Shown: piece by piece, positions 44,511-53,054 of the stretch | Layout of the letters: every line of letters begins with the position of its first letter | Position numbering within the stretch: the first letter of the stretch is position 1 | NCBI RefSeq assembly: GCF_000737325.1 | Contig: NZ_CP011125.1 | Location: forward strand, 4,650,001 to 4,714,000 | From: Sandaracinus amylolyticus | Lineage (GTDB): Bacteria > Myxococcota_A > Polyangia > Polyangiales > Sandaracinaceae | Reading direction: 5' to 3' | Length of the DNA: 64,000 nucleotides | Position numbers and translations under genes: made by a program | The notes under the pieces: generated by a model | Database searches by the model: none | Seen by the model: only the letters and a program-made list of their open reading frames with translations | What the model was told of the DNA's origin: nothing

Positions 44511-45083
44511 CTAGCGCGCGTCGCGCTTGATGCGCGACGGAGTCGGTCCGCTCTGGTCCTGGTACTTGCTGCTGCGGCGCGCGTCGCCGTAGGGGCGCTG
44601 CGCGGGGGAGCTCAGCGTCTCGAAGCTGATCTGGCAGATGCGCATGCCGGGGCGCAGCGCGACCGGCAGGCGACCGACGTTCGAGAGCTCGAGCGTGATC
44701 GTCCCGCGGAACCCGGGATCGATGAAGCCCGCCGTCGCGTGGATCAGGATCGCGAGCCGCCCGAGGCTCGAGCGACCGTCGACCTTCGCGAGCAGATCGT
44801 CGGGGACCTCGACGCGCTCGACGGTGCTGCCGAGCACGAACTCGCCGGGGTGCAGCACGAACTGCTGGCCGTCCTCCACCTCGACGATCTCGGTGAGCGT
44901 GTCGGGATCGTCGAGCTCGGGATCGACGAACGGCGTCGCCGAGCTGCGGAACAGCGCGAAGCGCGAGCCGAGCCGCAGGTCCACCGAGCACGGCTGGATC
45001 TGCACCGCGCGGTCGACGAGCGGATCGATCACGATGCGGCGCGCGTCGAGCGCGGCCTCGATGTCGCGGTCGGAGAGGATCAT
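44511..45083 (-). CDS. dcd: dCTP deaminase
   Basis: 190 residues, full family length. Signatures: [11 protein letters not shown] at 30-40, GRSSLGRLA at 103-111 and [17 protein letters not shown], with the catalytic Glu at about 132. It deaminates dCTP to dUTP; a bifunctional dCTP deaminase/dUTPase is possible, as the trimer can do both in some lineages. The ATG at 45083 follows an unusable upstream extension. It is divergent from the sigma factor gene. Confidence 0.93.
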   Translation of the reverse strand: MILSDRDIEAALDARRIVIDPLVDRAVQIQPCSVDLRLGSRFALFRSSATPFVDPELDDPDTLTEIVEVEDGQQFVLHPGEFVLGSTVERVEVPDDLLAKVDGRSSLGRLAILIHATAGFIDPGFRGTITLELSNVGRLPVALRPGMRICQISFETLSSPAQRPYGDARRSSKYQDQSGPTPSRIKRDAR

Positions 45084-45168
45084 CGCGGCGGCATCGTCGC
45101 GCGCACGTCCGACGCGCGCAACGAGCGACTCTCGACGATCGCGGCGCACGCGTGGTACCTACGAGCGC

Positions 45169-45831
45169 GTGGGGCAGACCGACGACCAGCGCTTCGTCGA
45201 AGAGCACGCACCCCTGGTGCGGAAGATCGCGCTTCGCGTGCGCGCCGAGCTCGATCTGACGTGCGAGCTCGACGACCTGATCGCGTTCGGGTACCACGGC
45301 CTGCTCGAAGCGCGCGGTCGGTTCGACGAGACGCGAGGCGTGCTCTTCAGCACGTTCGCGTACTACCGCATCCGCGGCGCGATCCTCGATGGCGTGCGCA
45401 AGATGGCGTACCTGCCACGGCGCATCCATCAGAAGCGGCGCGCGGCGGAGGCGATCGACTGGGCGATCGAGGCCGAGGGCGAAGCGCGCGCGACGACGCC
45501 CGAGGCGCGCGCCGACGTCGAGGCCACCCTCGCCGCGGTGGACGACATCCTCGGCAAGATCACCGCGACGTTCATGCTCGCGGCGGTCGGGCAGGACGAG
45601 GAAGCGACGCGCGAGAGCCCCGAGGAGCAGCTGATCGGCGCGCACGAGAAGCAGCGCGTGCGCACCGCGCTCGAGACGCTGCCCGAGCGCGAGCGGATCG
45701 TGGTCAACGGGATGTACTTCGAGGGTCGGAACCTCGACGACATCGGCGCGGAGCTCGGGATCTCGAAGAGCTGGGCGTGTCGCATCCACACGCGCGCGCT
45801 CGGGCTGCTGCGCGAAGCGCTCGAGCGCTAG
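45169..45831 (+). CDS. FliA/SigF-family RNA polymerase sigma factor
   Basis: 220 residues. Region 2 begins FVEEHAPLVRKIALRV, with the core-binding DLIAFGYHGLLEARGRFDETRG and STFAYYRIRGAILDGVRK promoter-melting part. A region 3-like middle with an acidic stretch follows, and region 4 carries LPERERIVVNGMYFEGRNLDDIGAELGISKSWACRIH. The RIRGAILDG motif is typical of sigma-28/SigF-type alternative factors. No anti-sigma gene is adjacent. GTG start at 45169; the gene shares an 85-bp divergent gap with dcd. Confidence 0.88.
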   Translation: MGQTDDQRFVEEHAPLVRKIALRVRAELDLTCELDDLIAFGYHGLLEARGRFDETRGVLFSTFAYYRIRGAILDGVRKMAYLPRRIHQKRRAAEAIDWAIEAEGEARATTPEARADVEATLAAVDDILGKITATFMLAAVGQDEEATRESPEEQLIGAHEKQRVRTALETLPERERIVVNGMYFEGRNLDDIGAELGISKSWACRIHTRALGLLREALER

Positions 45832-45844
45832 CTCGCAGCACGAA

Positions 45845-45955
45845 TTCGCGCTCGCGAGCGCGAAGTTGCGGCGCGAATGGGCCATTTCTCAAGGAGAATT
45901 GCCCCGTTTTCGCGAACGGTCACCAGTGACCGTTCGAGCGGTCGACCCCGACCGC
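45845..45955. other. Cluster of three palindromes between convergent genes
   Basis: Three inverted repeats in the gap between the sigma factor and the reverse amidohydrolase: TTCGCGCTCG/CGAGCGCGAA without a loop (45845-45864), CGAACGGTCAC/GTGACCGTTCG with a two-base loop (45913-45936) and GCGGTCG/CGACCGC with a four-base loop (45938-45955). The first probably terminates the sigma gene and the others the amidohydrolase gene. The loopless forms could also be protein-binding sites. Confidence 0.6.
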
Positions 45956-45972
45956 CCCAACGGCCGCCTCGC

Positions 45973-47292
45973 TCACTCCGAGCGGTCGCGCGCGACCGTC
46001 CCGGTCCAGCCTCGGGGCACCGCGTCGAGCGATCGATAGCGCTCGAGCAGCAGCGTCTGGCGGGACCGAAGGGGCACGTCCTGCCCCGCGACGATCACGT
46101 GGGTCGGCGCGCTGGTCGTCTCGAACGGATCGCCGCTCCACACCACCAGGTTCGCGCGGCGCCCCGCGGCGATCACGCCGTGCTCGCGCATCCCGAAGAC
46201 CTCGGCGGGCAGCGACGTGACCGCGGCGAGCGCGGCATCGGGATCCATGCCCCACGCGATCGCGTTGCCCGCTTCCTGCCGCAGGTTCCGCGCGTCCCAC
46301 GCGCCCGGCGACATCAACATCACGCGCACGCCGGCGCGCGAGAGCAGCGCGGCGTTGTCGTAGCGCGCGTGGAGGCGCGAGAAGCGCTCGGGCAGGTTCG
46401 TCATCGCCTGCACGATCACGGGCACGTTCGCGGCCGCGATCTGCGGCGCGACCATCCATCCTTCTTCGACGCCCGCGAGCACGATGCGCAGCCCGTACTC
46501 GCGCGCGAGCGCGATGGTGCGGACGACGTCGATCGCGCGCGACACCCTGATCACGACGGGGATGCGGCCGGCGAGCGCCTCGCCGACGCGCTCGAGATCG
46601 AGGCGGCTGACGTCGGTGTCGCGGAAGTCACCGCGATCGAACGCGGCGCGCTGGCGGGCGTAGAGCCGCGCGTCGTCGAGCAGCTCGCGCAGCCGCGTGA
46701 TCGCGCTCGAGCGCGCGCCGCCCGCGGCGTCGATGCCCTCGTCGTTCAGGCTCACGTGGAGCGCGAGCTGCGGCGTGAGCACCGCGTCGGTGCTCACCGT
46801 GGACGAGGGGCCGAGCAGATCGGCCCACGCGCTCGTGCCCGGGACGAGGCCTCCTTCGGGCACGCTGGTCACGCTCGTGATCCCGCCCAAGCGCGCGACC
46901 GGGATCAGCGTGGAGAGCGGGTTGTACCCGTCGGCGGCGGAGAACGCGGCGCGGATCGCGTCGGCGTCGTCGTCCTCGGGACCGGTGTCGCGGGCCGCGC
47001 GCTCGAGCTCGATCTCCTCGAGGCCGAGCGCGGTCATCGTCGCGACGAAGCCGGGCGTGATCACCGCGCCGGTCGCGTCGATCACCGTGGCGCCGGCCGG
47101 GGCTGCGAGGCCCGCGCCGACCGCATCGATGCGATCGCCGCGCACGATGACGGTCGCGTTCTCGATCGGCGGGCCGTTGCCGGGGCGCACGGTCGCGCCG
47201 GTGATCGCGATCGTCGTGGTCGGGCGGCGCTGCGCCGACGTGGGGGTCGTGATCGCCAACAACGCGATCACCGCGAGCGCGCGGAGCTTCAT
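45973..47292 (-). CDS. Amidohydrolase-fold protein lacking metal ligands
   Basis: 439 residues with a signal peptide (MKLRALAVIALLAITTPTSAQ). The overall pattern is an imidazolonepropionase-like amidohydrolase (VIVRGDRIDAVGAG, IDATGAVITPGF, QEAGNAIAWGMDPDAALAAVTSLPAEVFGM, RANLVVWSGDPF). The catalytic HxH is gone: in the place where the neighbour has IIDTHSH, this one reads FVATMTA (82-88), and the HSD motif is replaced by MSP. It is therefore probably a pseudoenzyme. Its start overlaps the stop of the intact paralogue upstream (ATGA), so the two are co-translated. Confidence 0.82.
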   Translation of the reverse strand: MKLRALAVIALLAITTPTSAQRRPTTTIAITGATVRPGNGPPIENATVIVRGDRIDAVGAGLAAPAGATVIDATGAVITPGFVATMTALGLEEIELERAARDTGPEDDDADAIRAAFSAADGYNPLSTLIPVARLGGITSVTSVPEGGLVPGTSAWADLLGPSSTVSTDAVLTPQLALHVSLNDEGIDAAGGARSSAITRLRELLDDARLYARQRAAFDRGDFRDTDVSRLDLERVGEALAGRIPVVIRVSRAIDVVRTIALAREYGLRIVLAGVEEGWMVAPQIAAANVPVIVQAMTNLPERFSRLHARYDNAALLSRAGVRVMLMSPGAWDARNLRQEAGNAIAWGMDPDAALAAVTSLPAEVFGMREHGVIAAGRRANLVVWSGDPFETTSAPTHVIVAGQDVPLRSRQTLLLERYRSLDAVPRGWTGTVARDRSE

Positions 47293-48869
47293 CGCGCACC
47301 TCCGTCCTGCTCGAGCTGGAGATCGAGGCCGAGCTCGAAGTCGCTGTCGCGCGACGCGCCGTCGCGCGCGCGGTCGTACTCGCGCAGGCCGTCGACGAAC
47401 ACGAGATCGGCGTGCGCATAGACCGAGAACGGGCTCGCCGACCACACGACGACGTCGGCCATGCGTCCGGGCTCGAGCGTGCCCGCCATCTCGTCGATGC
47501 CGAGCGTCCACGCGGCGTTCGTGGTGATCCAGCGCAGCGCTTGGTCCTCGGTGATCTCGATCCCGGCGCGACGGCCCGCCGCCATCGCCTTACCGGCTTC
47601 CTGGTTGAGCCGCTGGATCAGCATCGGCGAGTCCGAGTGCAGCACCGCGCGCGTGCCCGCCTCGGTGAGCAGCGCGAGGTTCTCGGGGATCGCGTCGAAG
47701 GCTTCCATCTTGAAGCCCCACCAGTCGGCCCACGTGGAGATCGAGATCTCCTCGGCCGTGAGCAGGTCGCGGATCTTGTAGGCCTCGACCGCGTGGTGGA
47801 AGCCGCGGATGCGGAAGCCGAACTCGCGCGCGATCTCGATCATGCGCGCCATCTCGTCGGCGCGATAGCAGTGCATCTGCACGAGAACGCGGCCCTCGAT
47901 CGCGCCGAGCAGGAGCTCGTGACCGAAGTCGCGCGTGGGTGGCGCGGGCGCCGGGCCGGGATCCTCGGGGTGCTCCTCGGGCGCGCCGGGATCGTCGCCT
48001 GCGCCCTCCCCTCCGGCGCCCGGGATCTCGCTCGCGTCGCGCTCTTCGGTCTGCTCGCTCTGCCAGCGCGCCCAGCGCTCCTGGCGGATCGACCAGAGGC
48101 GGTAGGTCTCCTGCCAGTCGCTCCACGAGCGGCCGTACTCGATCGCTTCCTGGAACGCGCGTCGATAGCCCGCGACGTTGCCCATGCGCGTCGAGGGCTC
48201 TTGGTGCTGGCCGCCGTAGACGCGCTTCGGGTTCTCGCCGCACGCCATCTTCATCGTGTCGGGCGCGCCGGGCAGCTCCATCTCGCTCGAGGTGCGGCCG
48301 AGGTGCAGCTTGTACGTCTCGCCCGCGCCGCCGATCAGGTTCGCGCTGCCGGGCAGCACCTGGATCGTCGTGATGCCGGCGGCGAGCGCGCGCGCGAGCG
48401 CGGGATCCTGCGGCCAGAACGAGTCGGACGCGCGCACGTGCGGCGTGACCGGGGCGGTCGCTTCGTTGCCGTCCTCGTGCGCCTGCGCTTCGGGCACGGG
48501 GTAGACGCCCATGTGCGAGTGCGTGTCGATGATCCCGGGCGTCACGAAGCGTCCGGAGACGTCGATCACCTCGGCGCCTTCGGGGATCGTGATCTCGCTG
48601 CGCGGACCGACGGCGCGGACGAGCCCGTCCTCCATGACGACGACGCCGTCTTCGATGGTGCGGCCGGTCGCGGTGAGCACGGTGCCTCCCGCGAGCACGA
48701 CGAGCGGGGACTCGATCGTGGGCACCGAGGGACGCTGCGCCTGCCACGGGAGGAGCGGCGGCGCGGGGCTCGGCTCGGGCGCCGATGGACGCGCGGCGCG
48801 GAGGCCGGCGCCGCCACACGCGCCGAGCGCGAGGAGGACGAAGATCGCGGAGAGACGTGTCGCACGCAT
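47289..48869 (-). CDS. Amidohydrolase family lipoprotein
   Basis: 526 residues. Lipobox LGAC gives Cys18, so it is a periplasmic lipoprotein. Metal ligands are present: HSH as H117 and H119 in TPGIIDTHSH, candidate carboxylated K187 in YKLHLG, H333 (VQMHCYRADEM), H358/H359 (RGFHHAVE) and D413 in LHSDSP. An unusual Gly/Glu/Pro-rich insert occupies about 280-312. It probably hydrolyses a cyclic amide or peptide-like substrate outside the cytoplasm. Overlapping partner downstream is a degenerate copy; they may form a complex. Confidence 0.87.
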   Translation of the reverse strand: MRATRLSAIFVLLALGACGGAGLRAARPSAPEPSPAPPLLPWQAQRPSVPTIESPLVVLAGGTVLTATGRTIEDGVVVMEDGLVRAVGPRSEITIPEGAEVIDVSGRFVTPGIIDTHSHMGVYPVPEAQAHEDGNEATAPVTPHVRASDSFWPQDPALARALAAGITTIQVLPGSANLIGGAGETYKLHLGRTSSEMELPGAPDTMKMACGENPKRVYGGQHQEPSTRMGNVAGYRRAFQEAIEYGRSWSDWQETYRLWSIRQERWARWQSEQTEERDASEIPGAGGEGAGDDPGAPEEHPEDPGPAPAPPTRDFGHELLLGAIEGRVLVQMHCYRADEMARMIEIAREFGFRIRGFHHAVEAYKIRDLLTAEEISISTWADWWGFKMEAFDAIPENLALLTEAGTRAVLHSDSPMLIQRLNQEAGKAMAAGRRAGIEITEDQALRWITTNAAWTLGIDEMAGTLEPGRMADVVVWSASPFSVYAHADLVFVDGLREYDRARDGASRDSDFELGLDLQLEQDGGAR

Positions 48870-48933
48870 GAGGGCGCGCGGACTATCTCACGATCGCGAC
48901 GTGCCGGGTGGCGAGCCGCGGGACGCGGGCGCG

Positions 48934-49458
48934 TCACGTCGATCCGTTCCGCAGGATCGCGAGCGTGCCGTCGAGGCGCTCGAAGCGGAACGACCACTTC
49001 CCGATCCGCAGGCGCGTGCCGTACGGGAGGGACGTGTCCTCGCCGTCGATCGCGCGCGTGCCGAGCGCGGTGCCGTTCGTCGAGCCGGCGTCGGCGATCG
49101 TCCACGCGTCGTCGCTCTGCCGCCGAATGCGCGCGTGGAGCTTCGAGATGCTCGCGTCGTCGACGAACACGTCGCTGGTGCTCGCGCGGCCCACGAGGAT
49201 CGTGTCGGCGAACGTCGAGCGCAGCTTGCGGACCGGGAACACGAACGCGCGTGAGAGCTCGAGGCCGAGGCGCGCGCCGAGCTCGGGGCGCAGGATCGCG
49301 CGCGTCTGGAACGACCACTCGTCGTCCTCGTCCACGCGCGTGGGTGGAGCGCCGATCAGCTGTGCAGGGCCGAGGAGCTCGACGAGCTTCGCGTACTCGT
49401 GGTTGCGCGCGAGGTCGATCGCACCGACGAACGCGATCCCCGAGCCGAGCTTCTGCAC
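48934..49458 (-). CDS. FHA-domain protein
   Basis: 174 residues. The C-terminal half is a forkhead-associated domain: ILVGRASTSDVFVDDASISKLHARI with the phosphothreonine-binding Arg, Ser and His, then DAGSTNGTALGTRAI. The N-terminal 70 residues are variable. It should recognise phosphothreonine on a partner; no Ser/Thr kinase gene is in the window. It lies at the end of the ribH-nusB run, 32 bp after the M17-N gene. Confidence 0.83.
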   Translation of the reverse strand: MQKLGSGIAFVGAIDLARNHEYAKLVELLGPAQLIGAPPTRVDEDDEWSFQTRAILRPELGARLGLELSRAFVFPVRKLRSTFADTILVGRASTSDVFVDDASISKLHARIRRQSDDAWTIADAGSTNGTALGTRAIDGEDTSLPYGTRLRIGKWSFRFERLDGTLAILRNGST

Positions 49459-49490
49459 GGCTCGTCAGGTGAGCACCGTGGCGTCGCGCG

Positions 49491-50021
49491 TCAGGCTCCG
49501 CCTTCGAGGGCGCGGGCCTTGCGCCGCGCGCGCTCGAGCACCGGGATCATGGAGCGTTGCGCGTCGAGCGGCTCGATCAGCGTGAGCTCGTCGTGCTCGT
49601 GGCGGTCACGCGCCGCGGACAAGAAGAGCTCGAGCGCGCGCTCGGGGCCCACCAGCTCGAGGCTGCGTCCGGGCAGCGCGATCACCGCGGTGCGCGCGCG
49701 CATCTTCTCGAGCGTGTCGAGCACGTCGTCGACCGACGCGACGAACGCGGTCTCGTCGAACGCCGCGCGCGGCCCGAGGCCGAACAGGAAGAGCTTCTCG
49801 AACGCGAGGCGCGGGCGCGCCGGGATGAGCACGCGCTCGCCGAGCGCGCCGCGCATGCGACCGCGCACCAGCAAGCGCGAGAGTCGTCCGCAGAGGCGCC
49901 AGTCGACGAGCCCCGCGGCGCCGCGCAGGGGGCGCTCGTCCTGGAAGAACGGGAGCGCGAGCGCCTCGGAGCGGAGCCCGTCGAGCGCGCGGAGGTCGGG
50001 CGCGACGAACCGGAGCTCCAC
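49491..50021 (-). CDS. Stand-alone M17 leucyl-aminopeptidase N-terminal domain protein
   Basis: 176 residues corresponding only to the N-terminal macro-like domain of M17 aminopeptidases: MELRFVAPDLRALDGL, PFFQDERPLRGAAGLVDWRLCGRLS, EKLFLFGLGPRAAFDE. The catalytic metal domain is absent and the reading frame ends cleanly, so this is a domain-only protein, not a truncation. Its role is unknown. It follows nusB after 6 bp. Confidence 0.78.
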   Translation of the reverse strand: MELRFVAPDLRALDGLRSEALALPFFQDERPLRGAAGLVDWRLCGRLSRLLVRGRMRGALGERVLIPARPRLAFEKLFLFGLGPRAAFDETAFVASVDDVLDTLEKMRARTAVIALPGRSLELVGPERALELFLSAARDRHEHDELTLIEPLDAQRSMIPVLERARRKARALEGGA

Positions 50022-50027
50022 GCGCGC

Positions 50028-50456
50028 TCAGTCCTTGCCGAGATCGCTCGCGATGCGATCGAGGACGCCGTTCACGAACCCCGCGCTGCCGTCGCTGCCG
50101 TAGCGCTTCGCGAGCTCGACCGCCTCGTTGAGCGTCACGCGTCGCGGGATGTCCTCCATCGCGATCAGCTCGTACGTGGCGAGGCGCAGGATGTTCCGAT
50201 CGACGCGCGTCATGCGCTCGAGCCGCCAGTGCTGGCTCACCTTGCGGATGATCTCGTCGATCTTGTCGCCCTCGGTCTCGCAGCCGCGGACGATCCGGTT
50301 CGCGAAGTCCTCGCCCTCGCGCGACGAGCCGAGGTTGGCCCAGAACAGGTGGATGGCCTGCTCCGCGCGCACTCCCGATGCCTCCATCTGATAGAGCATC
50401 TGGAGCGCCGCTTCGCGGCCCTTGCGCCTCGAGCCGGTGCGCGCGGTGGAGCTCAT
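50028..50456 (-). CDS. nusB: Transcription antitermination factor NusB
   Basis: 142 residues. Helical NusB fold with an Arg-rich N-terminus (ARTGSRRKGREAALQMLY), LFWANLG, RVDRNILRLATYELIAM, IPRRVTLNEAVELAKRYGSDGSAGFVNGVLD; length and motifs are typical. It works with NusE (S10) on boxA RNA for rRNA antitermination. The position after ribH is the usual bacterial order. Confidence 0.95.
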   Translation of the reverse strand: MSSTARTGSRRKGREAALQMLYQMEASGVRAEQAIHLFWANLGSSREGEDFANRIVRGCETEGDKIDEIIRKVSQHWRLERMTRVDRNILRLATYELIAMEDIPRRVTLNEAVELAKRYGSDGSAGFVNGVLDRIASDLGKD

Positions 50457-50488
50457 CGTCGTCGGACCCGGACCGAGCGCGTGCGCGC

Positions 50489-50977
50489 TCAGAAGCCGGC
50501 CTTCTCCAGAGCGCGGCGGAGGTTGATCATCTCGATGGCGCCGAGGGCCGCTTCCCAGCCCTTGTTGCCCGCCTTCGTGCCGGCGCGCTCGATCGCCTGC
50601 TCGATGGTGTCGGTCGTCAGCACGCCGAAGATCACGGGCACGCCGGTCTGCATCATCACCTGCGCGCAGCCCTTCGTGGCCTCGCCGGCGACGTAGTCGA
50701 AGTGCGGCGTCGAGCCGCGGATCACCGCGCCGAGCGCGATGACGGCGTCGACCTTCTTGCTCGACGCGATCTGCCGCACGGCGACCGGGAGCTCGAACGC
50801 GCCGGGCGTGCGCGCGACGACGACGTTCGCGTCGGGCACGCCGTGGCGGCGGAGACCGTCGAGCGCGCCCTCGAGGAGTCGATCGGTGATGAAGTGATTG
50901 AATCGCGACACGACGATCGCGAAGCGCGCGCCCTGGGGCGTCTCGAACGTCCCCTCGATCTCCAGGATGTCAGGCAT
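50489..50977 (-). CDS. ribH: 6,7-dimethyl-8-ribityllumazine synthase
   Basis: 162 residues. Active-site motifs are [43 protein letters not shown] with its conserved histidine, and [16 protein letters not shown]. It condenses 5-amino-6-ribitylaminouracil with the RibB product to give lumazine, the step before riboflavin synthase. The ATG at 50977 has GAGGGAG upstream. It is 221 bp from ribB across a hairpin-rich gap. Confidence 0.95.
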   Translation of the reverse strand: MPDILEIEGTFETPQGARFAIVVSRFNHFITDRLLEGALDGLRRHGVPDANVVVARTPGAFELPVAVRQIASSKKVDAVIALGAVIRGSTPHFDYVAGEATKGCAQVMMQTGVPVIFGVLTTDTIEQAIERAGTKAGNKGWEAALGAIEMINLRRALEKAGF

Positions 50978-51142
50978 CACTCCCTCGGGTCGCGTGTCTA
51001 ACGCACGCCGCGCTTTCGTGCACGCCGAGGACGAGCACGAGCGCGCGCGTACGTGCGTCGACGCGCTGCGGTGCATCGGCTCGTCGCTCGAGCGCGAGCA
51101 AGCGGGGTTGGGGCCCCGCGCGCAGTGTTCAGGGTGGGGGGA

Positions 51143-51192
51143 CCCGATCCGGCTCTGCCGGTCGGGGGGAGGGGTCTTCCAAGACCCCTCCC
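51143..51192 (-). terminator. Two adjacent hairpins after ribB
   Basis: GGGAGGGGTCTT/AAGACCCCTCCC with a two-base loop (51167-51192), preceded by CCCGATCCGGC/GCCGGTCGGG (51143-51166). Together they begin 7 bp beyond the ribB stop, well before ribH. They would pause or end transcription between ribB and ribH. No T tract is present. Confidence 0.6.
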
Positions 51193-51198
51193 GCAAGC

Positions 51199-52353
51199 TC
51201 AGTGCTTCAGCTCGGGCGCGTCCATCTCGCCGCTGAGCGCGGCGTCCTCGCTCACCACGAGCTGCTCGGTGACCTCGAGGCCGTAGCCGTCGACGCCCGC
51301 GATGCGGCGCGGACGGTTCGTCAGCAGGCGGATGCGACGCAGGCCGATCGCGCGCAGCACCTGCGCGCCGAGGCCGTACTCGCGGAGCACCTCGCCGCTG
51401 TCCATGTGCTTCGGCTTCACCTGCTTGCCGAGGCGCTGCGCGAGATCCGACTCGAGATCGATCGGGCCCGGGATGAACACGATCACGCCGCGCCCTTCCT
51501 CTTCGATGCGCGCGACGACGTCGTCGATCGCGACGCGCCCGCGGCTGCGCACGTCGAACACGTCGCCGAGCACGCTGCCCGTGTGCATGCGCACGAGCGT
51601 CGGGCTCTCGTCGATCTCGCCGAGCGTCAGCGCGAGGAACTCGCGCTGGTCGTGCTTCTGCACGAAGAGGTGCGCGCGCCACTGCTTGCCGCTCGGCAGC
51701 GCGAGCTCGCCGTCGAGGCGCTTCTCGATCATCTGCTCGTGCTCGAGGCGGTACTGGATCAGATCCGCGATCGACAGGATGCGAAGCCCGTGCTTCTCGG
51801 CGAATTCGACGAGATCGGGCATGCGCGCCATCGTGCCGTCGTCGTTCATGATCTCGCAGATGACGCCCGCGGGGCGGAACCCCGCGAGGTGGGCGAGATC
51901 CACCGAGCCCTCGGTGTGACCGGTGCGCTGCAGCACGCCGCCCGGGCGCGCCTTGAGCGGGAAGACGTGGCCGGGGCTCACGATGTCGGAGGGACGCGCG
52001 TCCTCGGCGATCGCGACCTTGATCGTGTGCGCGCGATCCGCGGCGCTGATGCCGGTCGACACGCCGTGGCGTGCCTCGATCGAGACGGTGAACGCGGTCG
52101 AGCGCTGCGACTGGTTGTCGTCGACCATCATCGGCAGATCGAGCTGCCGCACGTGCTCGTCGGTGATCGTCAGGCAGATGAGGCCGCGGCCCCACTTCGC
52201 CATGAAGTTGATCGCCTCGGGCGTGACCTTCTCGGCGGCCATGACGAGGTCGCCCTCGTTCTCGCGGTCCTCGTCGTCGACGAGGATCACCATCCGACCG
52301 GCGCGGATGTCCTCGAGGGCACGGTGGACTCTCTCGATCGCGGTGCGACGCAT
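51199..52353 (-). CDS. ribB: 3,4-dihydroxy-2-butanone-4-phosphate synthase with degenerate GTP-cyclohydrolase-II domain
   Basis: 384 residues. The N-terminal RibB domain is intact: acidic loop [10 protein letters not shown] at 26-35 and [11 protein letters not shown] with H146. The C-terminal 180 residues resemble RibA ([27 protein letters not shown]), but the zinc-binding Cys motif is missing: where RibA has GDxxxSLRCDCG, residues 258-273 here read [16 protein letters not shown] with no cysteine. The RibA half should not cleave GTP, so GTP cyclohydrolase II must be encoded elsewhere. Similar RibB-X proteins are known in proteobacteria. It lies 29 bp after ribE. Confidence 0.92.
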   Translation of the reverse strand: MRRTAIERVHRALEDIRAGRMVILVDDEDRENEGDLVMAAEKVTPEAINFMAKWGRGLICLTITDEHVRQLDLPMMVDDNQSQRSTAFTVSIEARHGVSTGISAADRAHTIKVAIAEDARPSDIVSPGHVFPLKARPGGVLQRTGHTEGSVDLAHLAGFRPAGVICEIMNDDGTMARMPDLVEFAEKHGLRILSIADLIQYRLEHEQMIEKRLDGELALPSGKQWRAHLFVQKHDQREFLALTLGEIDESPTLVRMHTGSVLGDVFDVRSRGRVAIDDVVARIEEEGRGVIVFIPGPIDLESDLAQRLGKQVKPKHMDSGEVLREYGLGAQVLRAIGLRRIRLLTNRPRRIAGVDGYGLEVTEQLVVSEDAALSGEMDAPELKH

Positions 52354-52382
52354 CGTTGACCTCGTCTCTCGTTCGTTGCGAA

Positions 52383-53054
52383 TCAAAGGAATCCGGTGCG
52401 ACCCAGGAGATCCAGGGTGACACCTCCACCGCCCGCGCCGGGCGGGTTCTGCGGGGGCACGCCGTCGACGCCCGGGTTGCCCAGGAGGCGCGCGACGTAC
52501 TTCGCGAGCACGTCGACCTCGAGGTTGATCGGCGCGCCGACGTCCTTCTGATCGAGCAGCGTCTTCTCGCGCGTGATCGGCACGAGCACGACGTCGAAGC
52601 GCGTGCCGGTCGCGCCGTTCACGGTGAGGCTCACGCCGTCGACGGTGATCGAGCCCTTCGGCGCGAGGAAGCGCGCGAGCACCTCGGGCACCTCGAATTC
52701 GACCTTCAGCGCGTCGCCGAGCGGCGTCTTCGCGGCGACCTTGCCGACGCCGTCGACGTGCCCGCTCACGACGTGGCCGCCGAAGCGATCCCCGGCGCGC
52801 AGCGCGCGCTCGAGGTGCACCTTCGTGCCGCGCGTGATCGCACCGAGCGTCGTCTTCTCGAGCGTCTCCGCCGACGCGTCGCAGGTGAACCCGCCTTCCG
52901 GCATCGTCGTCACGCTGAGGCACACGCCGTTCACCGCGATCGACTCGCCGAGCACGAGGTCGCGCCACGGGCACTCGATGCGCATCGTCGATCCGAGCGC
53001 GCCGCGCTGGACGTCCCGCACCGTGCCGATCTCTTCGACTAGACCCGTGAACAT
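52383..53054 (-). CDS. ribE: Riboflavin synthase, alpha chain type
   Basis: 223 residues with two lumazine-binding barrels: [12 protein letters not shown] opens the first and [13 protein letters not shown] the second, each with SLTV or CLSV motifs ([19 protein letters not shown]). It converts two lumazines to riboflavin. The ATG overlaps the ribD stop (TGATG), so translation is coupled; a GTG one codon upstream is possible. A Pro/Gly-rich tail ([13 protein letters not shown]) extends past the usual end. Confidence 0.94.
   Translation of the reverse strand: MFTGLVEEIGTVRDVQRGALGSTMRIECPWRDLVLGESIAVNGVCLSVTTMPEGGFTCDASAETLEKTTLGAITRGTKVHLERALRAGDRFGGHVVSGHVDGVGKVAAKTPLGDALKVEFEVPEVLARFLAPKGSITVDGVSLTVNGATGTRFDVVLVPITREKTLLDQKDVGAPINLEVDVLAKYVARLLGNPGVDGVPPQNPPGAGGGGVTLDLLGRTGFL

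Noticed and set aside
51125-51170. FMN riboswitch upstream of ribH
   Set aside because: The reverse strand has CCCGACCGGC as in riboswitch helices, but the other conserved helices and the closing stem are absent. It reads as two plain hairpins.
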